Assembly (NCBI GenBank): GCA_030407315.1
Contig: JALQPE010000025.1
Location: forward strand, 61,817 to 125,816
Reading direction: 5' to 3'
Length of the DNA stretch: 64,000 nucleotides
Origin: Asparagopsis taxiformis
Lineage: Eukaryota; Rhodophyta; Florideophyceae; Bonnemaisoniales; Bonnemaisoniaceae
In this document: in pieces, positions 43,139 to 51,994 of the stretch
How positions within the stretch are numbered: position 1 is the stretch's first letter
How the letters are laid out: each line of letters opens with the position of its first letter
Made by a program: the position numbers and the translations under genes
The notes under the pieces: generated by a model
Told to the model about the DNA's origin: nothing
Databases searched by the model: none
What the model saw: the letters and a program-made list of their open reading frames with translations, nothing else

Positions 43139-43250
43139 CGTTGCGTGGGTAAGAATATTGTTTGTTTCCACGTGTGTAGGTGAGTATAGTGGTGGATAGA
43201 TTGTTGGTTGGGGATGAGACGGATAATGTGGGGATGGAACGACTGTGAGG

Positions 43251-43260
43251 TTTATAAATA
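43251..43260 (-). promoter_or_regulatory. TATA-like box of basic-protein gene
   Basis: TATTTATAAA on the minus strand, about 113 bp 5' of ATG 43138; aligned position is TTTATAAAC upstream of 50579 and 58807. Confidence 0.55.
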
Positions 43261-43360
43261 AGATAGGGAAGAATGGGTGGAGTAGTTGGAGGGATGAATG
43301 CAATTTTGGGGAGAGGGAGGTGGGAGCAAATGATTAGGAAATGTAGTATTAGATGTATCA

Positions 43361-43375
43361 GCTATCAGTGGAATG
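43361..43375 (-). promoter_or_regulatory. Shared upstream motif of family B genes
   Basis: GCTATCAGTGGAATG on plus (reverse complement on the gene strand), 223 bp upstream of the start. Close variants occur at 46776-46790, 49781-49794 and 59592-59605, always 175-235 bp upstream of a family B gene. A candidate upstream regulatory element. Confidence 0.45.
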
Positions 43376-43760
43376 CTGGTGCAGCATAAAATGTTTTGCT
43401 TTGCATTGTAGGGCAAGCAGGAGTATCGAGGTTCAATAGAACAGAGCGCATTGGAGTGGATGGGGATGCAGGCAATGGGAATTGAAATGAATTGTTGTGT
43501 CGGGCTAGAGTGACTCTGTGGTCTATTGCTTTAATTTAGTGTTGGGGGTGACAGTCTACAATACCCGGGGCGGGGATGGTGACGGGAGATGCAGATGTGC
43601 ACGGCATAGGCAGGGATGGAATTTGATGGGAACTTTGTGTGACGAGGCGGCTGCTGCGGCGTCGGGCGAACGGGAAGGTGTGATCATTGCGGATGTGGTA
43701 CCCAAGTGGGACGTGTGATGTGGAGTGGCAGAACCGGGGGGAGGCAGTGACGAAGCAAGG
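43376..43760. other. Intergenic region upstream of family B gene
   Basis: The first ~120 bp still resemble the upstream region of the arm copies (about 49795-49910). The rest is unique and shows nothing further before the tRNA terminator. Confidence 0.4.
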
Positions 43761-43768
43761 AAAAAAAA
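43761..43768 (-). terminator. Pol III terminator of tRNA-Ala
   Basis: A run of eight T on the minus strand, four bases after the tRNA 3' end. Confidence 0.85.
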
Positions 43769-43771
43769 GGA

Positions 43772-43855
43772 TGGAGCTAGGGGGGATTGAACCCCCGACC
43801 TTCCGTATGCAAAACGGACGCGCTGAAATGTTTCCTACCACTGCGCCATAGCCCC
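43772..43855 (-). tRNA. tRNA-Ala(UGC) with 12-nt insertion in the D-loop
   Basis: On the minus strand the gene folds fully: acceptor GGGGCTA/TAGCTCC including the alanine identity pair G3:U70, anticodon stem TCCGT/ACGGA with loop TTTGCAT (anticodon TGC), and T-arm GGGGG TTCAATC CCCCC. The D-stem GCGC/GCGC is intact, but 12 extra bases (GGAAACATTTCA) lie between the end of the normal loop AGTGGTA and the 3' D-stem strand. Removing them gives a standard tRNA-Ala. C. merolae is known to carry ectopic D-loop introns in nuclear tRNA genes, so this is probably such an intron. No insertion is present at the usual 37/38 site. A degenerate tRNA is the less likely alternative, because every stem is perfectly paired apart from G3:U70. 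Confidence 0.9.
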
Positions 43856-44705
43856 GCGTTGCTGCAAAATCGGATCCATCCCATTTTTATCCCAAATTAA
43901 AATATTCTCTTTTTCCAAAACCCTTCAAACGTCCACCCTTCCAAACACACTCATCATCCTCATTCCGCCATGTTTCCTCCAAACCCATGTGTTCCGCCCC
44001 TCCTTCCAATTTTGTGGCTCTACCTCAGCCTGCCACCACCATAAAACATCCACCACCTCGCTCCGTCCCGTCACATCGTACCATCTATACACTCCACTTC
44101 ATTCCTTGGAGAGGTCCATCCCACGAGTCAAACCATCCCCCACCATGGAATGGCACCCTCCTCCTATTCCGCGCTCCAGTTATATCAATATTCGAGCCTC
44201 GGGCAGTCCATATCTATCCAACAGGTTTTTCCTCCCAGTGGCTACTCTCTACATTACACCCGTGTAGACGTAGTGCCTATTGCACCATATATCATCACCA
44301 CTGCAACACGCATAAGAAGCCCAGAGCCTGGATGACGATATCCTCCCCCCGCTAAAATATCATGGCTTCTCTCACCCGTTGCACTGCCATAAAATCTCAG
44401 ATTCTGCGTCCTCAACACGATTCAGGCAATGCGGTCCCTTCTAACACCTCACCTCCACGAAACTATGCTATTCATATATTTCACATTGCATGTCCGAGAA
44501 GCCTACCTCGGACTTCTCACCAGCAGCTTTCCTCTGCACTTTACCATCAAACACGAACAAATTCTTTCCAATATCTCACCCTCCTCGAACATCATCCCAT
44601 TTCATGTCCGCACGCTATCCTCTTTCCCAACCCCCTGCCTCTCCTCTCATTCCTCCCTAAAATTTTCTCTACCACCTCATCCACCACCGTTGCTGTTCAA
44701 ACCCC
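43856..44705. other. Intergenic region, tRNA to cysteine-rich gene
   Basis: About 850 bp, C-rich on the plus strand and AT-richer near the tRNA. Open frames here follow the C-richness and lack coding character. The 3' part is the promoter of the gene at 44801. Confidence 0.4.
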
Positions 44706-44713
44706 TATTTAAA
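44706..44713 (+). promoter_or_regulatory. TATA-like box of cysteine-rich gene copy
   Basis: TATTTAAA about 88 bp 5' of ATG 44801. The intact copies have TATTTAAG at the matching place, 111 bp upstream of their ATG. Confidence 0.5.
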
Positions 44714-44800
44714 CCGTGTTCACATCCCGTACCTCCCTCTCCACTCTCATCCATATCTACCAAGCTCAACAGTTCAGCCTCATCCTCAATCCATCACGAA

Positions 44801-45428
44801 ATGAACTTCTTCTTCCTCACCCTCCTCCTCCTCCTGCTTGCATGTTCTGCCCATGCAACAACTCCCCTCACCAAACTCCCCAACGGCAACAGTCACAAAA
44901 ATGATGTAGCAGTTGAACTCCAGGGGAATAGAAAAGCTACATTGTCACTGGAACGATCACAATCAGGAGTAGATCAGTACAAGGGTACAGACTTTGGCAC
45001 AGATCCCAATTCAGAACCCGATGAAGGCACTGACGCCAGCACGACGCCGCCGATCCCATCATCGATCACCCCCCCTCCATCCGCCAAAACACAATTCGTC
45101 GCCCCTCCTTCCCCAAATCCTGCCCCTGCAAACAAATCAAAGCCCGCCCCGGCAAATGCTACTACTTCATCAACTCCCTCAAACCCAGAAACAAGTACAA
45201 GTGCAAGAGCCGTACATGCGTCCCCAGATACGTCTGCATCCCGCGCATTGTGGCCAAGAAAATTGCAAAGAAATTTGGCAAGAAACTGCTCATGTGCATT
45301 CGTCGTGTGACCAGGAAGAGGATTGTGCCGTGGATCAGGAAGGGGCGCAAGGGGTACTGCAAGTCTATTCGTACTCGTCGACGAGTGTTCTATGTTCCGT
45401 ATGTGCGCAATTCGGGGCGGTCGCTATG
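44801..45428 (+). pseudogene. Cysteine-rich secreted protein, frameshifted copy
   Basis: Begins with a clear signal peptide (MNFFFLTLLLLLLACSAHA) and a polar linker that differ from the intact genes at 51995 and 56741. At ~45028 it becomes almost identical to them. Exactly there it has two extra bases (after GACGCCAGC), so the cysteine-rich C-terminal domain is out of frame. The actual open frame runs on in a Pro/Ser/Thr-rich shadow frame and stops at 45310. The out-of-frame domain (CPCKQIKARPGKCYYF...) can be followed to 45428. Either a pseudogene or a gene with a new C-terminus. Confidence 0.75.
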
Positions 45429-45618
45429 ATTGAATGTGGGAAACACACAACTGACGCGGTCGGGCGGCCAGATGGTTGAAACGGAAGGGCAGAAAGCGAT
45501 CCGAGGGATGGAGTAGTCTGCTGCAAAAGCGTCGACTCTTTCTAGTTCTCTACGGATACGGCGAGGAGTGTAGGGATAGAAGCTTGGACGCGTGGTAGTT
45601 TACAAAGACATTGCAATC
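45028..45618. repeat. 590-bp tract shared with the IR-1 arms
   Basis: Nearly identical to 56990-57580 (direct) and 51806-52396 (inverted); the visible differences are the 2-nt indel at 45041 and one C/T at about 45586. The sequence on both sides is unrelated or strongly diverged, so the edges are sharp. Typical of gene conversion or of insertion of a copied fragment. Confidence 0.88.
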
Positions 45619-46221
45619 TGTGACTAAACAGGCATGATAAAGTTGAGACCATAATTCGTAGCCCCTGTAGTGCTCCCATTTTTTTCCTCCATTCCTCTCT
45701 CAGGATGGCATAATTTTCCATCTGTTGCATCTAGTGGTGTACCCAATCTCCAGATCTAGCCAGCGCCAAAAGAAATCGACCCCGCACACCACAATGCATC
45801 CAACTCTGCTTCTACAACAAACTGTGCATGCAACCCCATTATCTTTTCAATCCATCCATCCATCTATACCTGCGGAACCCCGGTCCCTCATTTCCCCAGA
45901 AGCTCTCATACTCTCGCCTTATACTAGCTCTCCCTACCAACGACGAGCGCGTCGAAAGAAAGTCATATTGATGCGCGGCGATTGCCAGTCCCACCTTCTG
46001 TTTTCAGGTCGAGCAATCATTCGATGCATTGCTCTGAATCACGGACTGCATGAATGGAAACATCTAGTTTCGATTATTGAGAGAGTGTTTACTCCTTTGG
46101 TACGGCAATACGGGGATGGTGATGCAGATGGTGCGAATCTGGTCACAGGGTAGGTGACGTCATGGGAAAACGACTCGAACAAGTCGAGATTGTGGTTGAA
46201 CACAATGATGAAAATATTTTT
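45619..46221. other. Intergenic region
   Basis: About 600 bp of unique sequence. A plus-strand open frame (45725-46153) has no motifs and is not supported as a gene. The last part should be the 3' UTR of the next minus-strand gene. Confidence 0.4.
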
Positions 46222-46599
46222 TTATTTTTTGTTGCTGTCGCTTGTTTCTGCTACTCTGCTGCTACGATCACGCGTGTCCACGTCTGCCCGTGCCGCCCGG
46301 TACCGCCTTGTTCTGCGGTACTTTCTCGCACGCTCATTGCTGTTCGGCTTTGGAGCAGATGCGGGGCCTGTGACGCGCATCCTCTTGCGAGGATTACGCT
46401 TCTGCGGAGGCTGCGGGCTCGGAGCGGAAACAGGAGATGGTTGCTGCTGTTTCTTCTCTGCCGCTTCCTTTTGAGCCCTTCTTCTCTCGAGGCGCTCCTT
46501 CCGTTCCTTATCTTGGCGTTCCCTGATCATGTCGTCAAGGGGCCGATCGATATCGATGGGATATTCGATTTTGTACTTTGGGAATGTGAGAAGTTTCAT
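46222..46599 (-). CDS. Small basic protein, family B, divergent copy
   Basis: A 125-aa homolog outside the inverted repeats. YKIEYPIDIDRPLDDMIRER keeps the N-terminal motif, here with LDD, closer to the canonical UAP56-binding consensus. It is followed by an Arg/Glu/Lys helix, a Gln/Pro-rich linker, NPRKRMRVTG and an Arg-rich tail (RARKYRRTRRYRAAR) in place of the Asn-rich tail. Only the N-terminal motif and the PRKR block are conserved against the other copies. Selective conservation of these two blocks supports both being functional. The start at ATG 46599 is set by alignment; the frame is open to 46761. Confidence 0.65.
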   Translation of the reverse strand: MKLLTFPKYKIEYPIDIDRPLDDMIRERQDKERKERLERRRAQKEAAEKKQQQPSPVSAPSPQPPQKRNPRKRMRVTGPASAPKPNSNERARKYRRTRRYRAARADVDTRDRSSRVAETSDSNKK

Positions 46600-46642
46600 G
46601 GTGAACGGGTGGTGTGTTTGACGCGGGTCTGTAGCTGGAGGA

Positions 46643-46662
46643 TTGGTTGGTTGGTTGGTTGG
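46643..46662. repeat. TTGG tetranucleotide repeat
   Basis: Five tandem TTGG units 44-63 bp upstream of the divergent family B start codon, probably in the 5' UTR. Confidence 0.85.
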
Positions 46663-46775
46663 TCGGCTGGCTGGGGTATGGGATATAAAAGGAACAATGG
46701 CTGCACTGAATGAGTGGGAATTAGAGGGGGAGAGTAGGGTGCAAAGGATTGTAAATTGCATTGTTCAATGATTGA

Positions 46776-46790
46776 GCTATCAATGAAATG
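46776..46790 (-). promoter_or_regulatory. Shared upstream motif of family B genes
   Basis: GCTATCAATGAAATG on plus, 177 bp upstream of ATG 46599. Its survival in the most diverged family member makes it the best candidate for a functional cis element. Confidence 0.5.
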
Positions 46791-47447
46791 ATGCAGTTGG
46801 CTGCAATTTTCTGGGTGTGCACCACGAGGAATCGAATATTTCTGATTGTGAGCTGAACAGCGTGCGAGTACTTGCGTGGAGGGATCGGGCGGGTGGATGT
46901 GTTGACAGACAATTTCAATTTCCTTCTCAATACAATAAATGTAACGAGGTGCACCATATCACATCGCAATGTATCCAGTCGCGTTGGTTGTTGCATTGAG
47001 AGGAGATTTGCCCCCAATTGGGATGTACAGAAGTGGGAGAGAGAGGGAAGGGAGCAAATTTGTGAATACACACTGATGATACAGTACTGCGCTGCGCGAA
47101 GCAGAATTGGGCTAGTGATTATTTCAGCAGACAGGGGAGGGAATTTGCGACTGTGCCAAGTTGTGTCGGTCGATCGGCTTCCAACTGAGCACCAATGCAC
47201 GCTTGTGTTGTTGACGCAACGACGCATTCTCATCCGGGAGCACAAGTTGGGATGATCGAACTTGGGCTGTCCAATAGACATGGAGAATGACTGCGAGGCG
47301 GCACGGTGCATGCGCATCTTGGTATGATACATGCGCAGTAGCCAATAGGTTGCTGAATAGGGGTATAAAAATGATTTATTTATTTCGAGGTGCACAGCTG
47401 TCACGCCACCGCACTCTCATCATCTGTGTCCGTAATTCTTTTATTCT

Positions 47448-47960
47448 CTATCCTGAGATTACTGGACTCGGTATTTGTCGTTCCTTCTGCTTACCGTGGA
47501 CGGCGGCGTGGTCTTGTGACAGCCTGTCTCCAGTGAGTTCAGTGTGCGTAGTGACCGTGTGACGTGATGGTGAAACGCGATCTGGACAAGCCGCGCTGGT
47601 TCGACTGTGCAAACCACTGACCACTGGACATGGGGTGAACATGATGCACGATAGTGGCGAGACAATTGATCTAAGTGGCCATCTGACGGCAACGAGTTGG
47701 TGCCATGAGGATGCTATGGGCTGCGCGATGTATTCTCGGAAGCCGCGCGAGGGCCATACGATGTAGCAGCGTGATATAGCCCTGCGTCGATGGCAAATTA
47801 CCCTGCTATTGTAGGGAGAGCTGAGAGCAACGATGGCATCATATTCTTGAACGAGGTTTAGTAGGTTGGCATAATTGTTGGCACCTCTTCGAGGCCTCAG
47901 TGTAGAACTGGTCGCGAAATAACAAGGTTGGCGTTTCAACGCCTGTGGAGTTGCAATCAT
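47448..47960 (-). CDS. Coding-like ORF in left IR-1 arm, doubtful
   Basis: Open frame of 170 codons, mirrored at 61427-61939. The middle part (NLLNLVQEYDAIVALSSPYN, then CYIVWPSRGFREYIAQPIAS) has protein-like composition. The ends do not, and no family is recognised. It may be the downstream part of the frame at 47839-48210, broken by a shift. Likely a gene relic. Confidence 0.25.
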   Translation of the reverse strand: MIATPQALKRQPCYFATSSTLRPRRGANNYANLLNLVQEYDAIVALSSPYNSRVICHRRRAISRCYIVWPSRGFREYIAQPIASSWHQLVAVRWPLRSIVSPLSCIMFTPCPVVSGLHSRTSAACPDRVSPSRHTVTTHTELTGDRLSQDHAAVHGKQKERQIPSPVISG

Positions 47961-48210
47961 TTTTGGAGCACGAGTTTGTTCGTATCAACCAGGTATACGC
48001 CATGGGTGACGGAAACCAGAGACACAAACCGTCACGTCCAATCTCTCTGTCAATGGCTCGAAACTGTGTTGTGCCCCTGTTCAGCACAATGCAGATTCTT
48101 AAATTCTCCTCAGTTCTAGCTAGAATCACTAAATCACTTTCAGGCGATGCAATCAGTGCAAAGTTCACTTCGAGCGGTAGATGAGGTGAAACATCTAATT
48201 GAGCACGCAT
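47839..48210 (-). CDS. Coding-like ORF in left IR-1 arm
   Basis: 123 codons from an ATG: residues 17-70 read VNFALIASPESDLVILARTE...ICIVLNRG and FRAIDREIGRDGLCLWFPS, which looks like a real globular segment, followed by a cysteine-rich end. In the right arm the same frame is broken by two single-base deletions (near 61190 and 61397). So either the left copy is functional and the right one is decaying, or the indels are sequencing errors. Confidence 0.35.
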   Translation of the reverse strand: MRAQLDVSPHLPLEVNFALIASPESDLVILARTEENLRICIVLNRGTTQFRAIDREIGRDGLCLWFPSPMAYTWLIRTNSCSKNDCNSTGVETPTLLFRDQFYTEASKRCQQLCQPTKPRSRI

Positions 48211-49210
48211 GGTGTTGGGTTATGACCTACTCGTTCGGCTCTTCCCTTCTGGACACCACATCATTCTCCCATGTACTCCTCATCATTTCTGTCATTTCCT
48301 GCCACCAAATACTTCCAATACACATTCTTCTCACACCGATCCTGGTTCGTGTCTCTGCACACCTTTCCCATCCTATATGTACACTTTCCAGCCCTTCTCC
48401 CATCCCATCCCTCACCCCTCATCCATATCCATACTATTTCCCTCCTCCACCTTCACTCCTCTACTTCAACTTTTCTCCCACTCCCCATCTAAACTACACG
48501 CACATCAGAAACACACAAAGACCAAGCTGGGAAGATCGCCATTTCGCGCAAAAGTATTCAAGAAGCGTACTGCTTAATCTGACTGACACCGAATGCTACA
48601 GTGATGCAGATATTGCAGATGGTGCTCAATGTATCTTCTGTGGATCAAGTGGTGTTGTCCTTTCAGGATGGAGTAGTCATTGTTCAGAAGGGTCCAACAG
48701 CAAATGTAGTACAACGCGGGGAGAGCGCAGCTGTGTATGTTGGATTATCTCCTAAGTGCAGTGATGGTGAGGGTGATTTTCTAGCGGTTTTTGTGCGCTA
48801 ATTTGCTCGCGTGTGCCTCGTAAATGCACCAATGAACCGGAAATAGCATCGGTTGCAGTCTGTGCATCTATTGCTACACGATGTGCAGTCAACAAGGCTT
48901 TTATGAAGCTGTTTTGCACGGGCACTCACAAAATGCCACTCTCACCTCATAACCACATCTACACCACTCGTAGAGCACAGGCGTTATCCTATCCCCTCCG
49001 GCTGTATATCCAGCGATGATATCTCAGTGATTTCTCTCTCCGCTCGGCTACCAATTGGCTCATCAGGATTCGGACGCTCGCGCAGCATAACAGCGGTATG
49101 GTTTCCAAACTTGTACAGAACAACTGGGTTCCACCCTTCAGAGGACAGACAACATGTGGACATGGATGAAAGTAGATTTTTATTGCATTGTTCAAACAAA
49201 AATACTTCTT

Positions 49211-49549
49211 TCAGTTTCCTTTGTTCTTATTATTATTACTATTGTTTCTGGTACTACGCGACTTTTTTGCGCGATCATTTTTGTTTGTCTTCTGCGAAGA
49301 CCACGAGCCAGTGGCTCGTTTCCGCTTACGCGGGTTGCTGACGTGAGGGGACTTCTGGGGCTGGCCAGAAGCGGGAGCTTTTTGATTTTGCTCCTTTCCA
49401 CCCACTGGAGAGTCTTTCTGAGCTTGAGCTTTCTTCGCTTGTCGCTCTTTGCGCTCCCTCTCCCTCCTCTCCTTGATCATAACGTCTAGCGGCTTATCGA
49501 TATCGATTGGGTACTCGATACGATGTTTGGGAAGGCGAAGGAGTGTCAT
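49211..49549 (-). CDS. Small basic protein, family B, arm copy 1 (left)
   Basis: 112 aa, almost the same protein as at 42800 and the mirror of 59837-60175. The N-terminal HRIEYPIDIDKPLDVMIKER motif, the RERERKER helix, PRKRKRATGSWSSQK and the NNNKNKGN tail are all intact. Its upstream region aligns with that of the other copies, but the TATA position reads TTTGTAGA instead of TTTATAAA, so promoter strength may be lower. The 3' UTR with AATAAA is identical to that of the other copies. It forms a head-to-head pair with 50579-50917. Confidence 0.6.
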   Translation of the reverse strand: MTLLRLPKHRIEYPIDIDKPLDVMIKERRERERKERQAKKAQAQKDSPVGGKEQNQKAPASGQPQKSPHVSNPRKRKRATGSWSSQKTNKNDRAKKSRSTRNNSNNNKNKGN

Positions 49550-50578
49550 TCTCCGGGGGGTGTAGATTTTGTTCGCTGGAGGGTTTGAGGCTGGGTGTAT
49601 TGATCAACAGATTGCTGGATGGGATGAGGAGGACAATGTGGAGAAGGAAGGATAGAGGGGTCTACAAATGGGATGGGAAGGGTGGGTGAGCCGGGTGGAG
49701 TAATTGGGATGATGAATGCAATCTGGGAGGAGAGGGAGTTGAAAGTAAATGATTAGGAATTGTAGTATCAGGTGGATCATCTATCAGTGAAATGTTCGAG
49801 TTGTGTTGTTGTAGCATGAAATGTTTTGGATTGCAAGGGAGATAGGAATTTCCATTTTCAATGCAACTGTGTGAATTGGAATGGCAGGGGTGTAGGCAGT
49901 GGTAATTGGAGTGTCGGGGGTATGTAGACTCGGGGAGAGTGTGGTGTTGAGCAGCGTTCAGGAATCTACTAAATTAGTGTCGACAACACAATGTGTGACA
50001 GCTTGGACTGTGCTAATTTAGAATTTGTCGACTCGTCTCCAGAACGTGCAACGTGAGAGACCACGGAGCGGAGTGCACTAGCCAATAGTGGGGAAGTAAT
50101 GACCCCGCATCGTGTCACGCTGTTGGCATTTCAAAATGTTTACATATTTCTGGTTTAATTTATTCCGTTGCAAAGTGGAAATGGTGTGGACGCCATTCAT
50201 GAGCAGATTGCACTCCGATACCTACTCCCGCGAGCTTGATGCAGTGCACCAACTACCAATGCTGGATGTGTTGCATCCAATTTCATGAGAATTGAGTGCT
50301 CTCTCCAACCATCTGATTTTGTGGTGATGTTCGTCGGAGGCACCACTTCTACGATAGATGATCCACCTGATACTACAATTACTAATCATTTACTTTCAAC
50401 TCCCTCTCCTCCCAAATTGCATTCATCATCCCAATTACTCCATCCGCCCTACACCCGGCTCGCCCACCCTTCCCATCCCATTTATAAACCCCTCTATCCT
50501 TCCTTCCCCACATTGTCCGCCTCACCCTATCCAACAATCTATTGATCAATACACCCATCTCCACACCGTCAACGAAAA
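49550..50578. promoter_or_regulatory. Bidirectional region between two family B genes
   Basis: About 1030 bp between divergent family B genes. The outer ~240 bp on each side (49550-49793 and 50352-50578) are inverted copies of each other and are the two promoters. The 550-bp middle is unique to the arm (also mirrored at 58808-59836). The shared upstream motif is complete on the left side only; on the right it is cut after CTATC. Confidence 0.6.
50481..50488 (+). promoter_or_regulatory. TATA box of family B gene at 50579
   Basis: TTTATAAA, about 92-98 bp 5' of the ATG. The aligned sites of the 42800 gene and the right-arm mirror (58898-58905) keep it. Confidence 0.6.
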
Positions 50579-50917
50579 ATGACACTCCTCAGACTCCCCA
50601 AACATCGTATCGAGTATCCAATCGATATCGATAAGCCACTCGATGTTATGATCAAGGAGAGGAGGGAGAGGGAGCGCAAAGAGCGACAAGCCAAACAGGC
50701 TAAAGCTCAAAAAGATTCTTCCAAGGGTGATTCCAAGCAAGCTCCCAAAGCTACCAGCTCTGGTCAACCCGAGAAATCCCCTTACGTCAGTAACTCGCGT
50801 AAGCGGAAACGAGCCACTGGCTCGTGGTCTTCGCAGAAGACAAAGAAACATGATCGCGCAAAAAAGTCGCGTAGTACCAGAAACAATAATAATAATAATA
50901 AGAACAAAGGAAACTGA
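50579..50917 (+). CDS. Small basic protein, family B, arm copy 2 (left)
   Basis: 112 aa, a variant with a different central linker (AKQAKAQKDSSKGDSKQAPK) but the same N-terminal IEYPIDIDKPLDVMIKER motif and basic tail. Its mirror is 58469-58807; the two differ by Ser versus Pro just before RKRKRATG. Pro is found in all other copies, so Ser here is the derived state. Carries an intact TATA box at 50481 and AATAAA at 50944. It is head-to-head with 49211-49549; the two genes plus promoters form an inverted repeat inside the arm. Confidence 0.6.
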   Translation: MTLLRLPKHRIEYPIDIDKPLDVMIKERRERERKERQAKQAKAQKDSSKGDSKQAPKATSSGQPEKSPYVSNSRKRKRATGSWSSQKTKKHDRAKKSRSTRNNNNNNKNKGN

Positions 50918-51994
50918 AAGAAGTATTTTTGTTTGAACAATGCAATAAAAATCTACTTTCATCCATTTCCGCACTGTGTTTTCATCGACTGACGTAGCAA
51001 ACTGATCTCAGATATTTCGTGTGTACCAACCTGGAACCGCCGCGCGATTTCAACGATCCAACCAGCATTGTAATGAGTGCGTTCGTCAAGTCAGTGCTTG
51101 CAGTCACGTAGGCAAGTCGTGCGGGTCGTTCTCCGAAGATTCCTTGAAACGGGATGCAGTATGGAGTACCATGATTGGTGCAATGTTGTAATTTTCTGTG
51201 AGGTTTTCTGTGCTTTGAAACGAGGGCATTGGAGTGGGTTATTTGTATGGATATGCGAGGGGGAAAGTACAATTGAGTCTGAGGTGGTAAGTTGCTGCGC
51301 TTATATTCATAGAGTGTGTGGAATCGAGAATGGTAGATTGATATCGACCTGATTGGAATGGGAGACACAGCGAGATGGGGACATTTTGGTGCTGAAAGAA
51401 GTGTATGAGAATGGGCAAGCGTGTTCAGGAAATGTCTTGTAGCAGCACTATTTTGGCGAAGTGGACGCAGACAATCTGGATCACACACGGTATGAGTCTG
51501 GGGTGAAATGTGTGCAGGGGCGGATGATTCAACTAGCTGGTAGAGGAGGCTGGAAGTGTGGTTACAGTACATACAGAGGTCTTGGTTATGAAGAAAACTT
51601 TGATGGCCTGGCAGATACTCCGGAAAGGCAGAAGAGTGCCGAGAGGGATGTTGAATAACAATTCACAACAGTTTACGATTTGTGCAATGAAGCGTTTCTG
51701 GTGTTGCATACTTATTGAGAGCTGATGAGGAGCACAAAATGAGAAGGTCGATTGGTACAGTGGTGGATATTATGACTGAGACTGGTTCTTATCTCTTGAT
51801 TTACTGATTGCAATGTCTTTGTAAACTACCACGCATCCAAGCTTCTATCCCTACACTCCTCGCCGTATCCGTAGAGAACTAGAAAGAGTCGACGCTTTTG
51901 CAGCAGACTACTCCATCCCTCGGATCGCTTTCTGCCCTTCCGTTTCAACCATCTGGCCGCCCGACCGCGTCAGTTGTGTGTTTCCCACATTCAA
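50918..51994. other. Between family B and cysteine-rich genes, left arm
   Basis: About 1.08 kb. It has the family B 3' UTR, then a minus-strand open frame (50982-51572, mirror 57814-58404). Only the last third of that frame (LTNALITMLVGSLKSRGGSR) looks protein-like, and there is no family match. Treated as a relic or chance ORF. The last ~190 bp belong to the 590-bp shared tract. Confidence 0.35.

Larger units (their letters stand above)
46600..47377. other. Upstream region of divergent family B gene
   Basis: About 780 bp up to the IR-1 boundary. It contains a TTGG repeat (46643-46662), a TATA-like TTTTATAT on minus (near 46683-46690) and the shared motif at 46776-46790. Long minus-strand frames here (46721-47404) have no coding motifs and are regarded as chance. 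Confidence 0.45.

Noticed and set aside
42746..43183. Plus-strand hydrophobic frame opposite a family B gene (also at 49154, 50546 reverse, 58412 and 59897)
   Set aside because: It is the antisense of a Lys/Arg-rich gene, which always reads as Leu/Phe/Ser-rich; conservation follows from the sense strand.
44362..44712. C-rich plus-strand frames before the cysteine-rich gene copy
   Set aside because: Pro/Ser/His-rich composition follows base skew; a TATA-like element and short 5' UTR place the real start at 44801.
46721..47404. A 227-codon minus frame upstream of the divergent family B gene
   Set aside because: No motifs, no family; it overlaps the promoter region and the IR-1 edge, and its start lies inside the repeat while the rest is unique.
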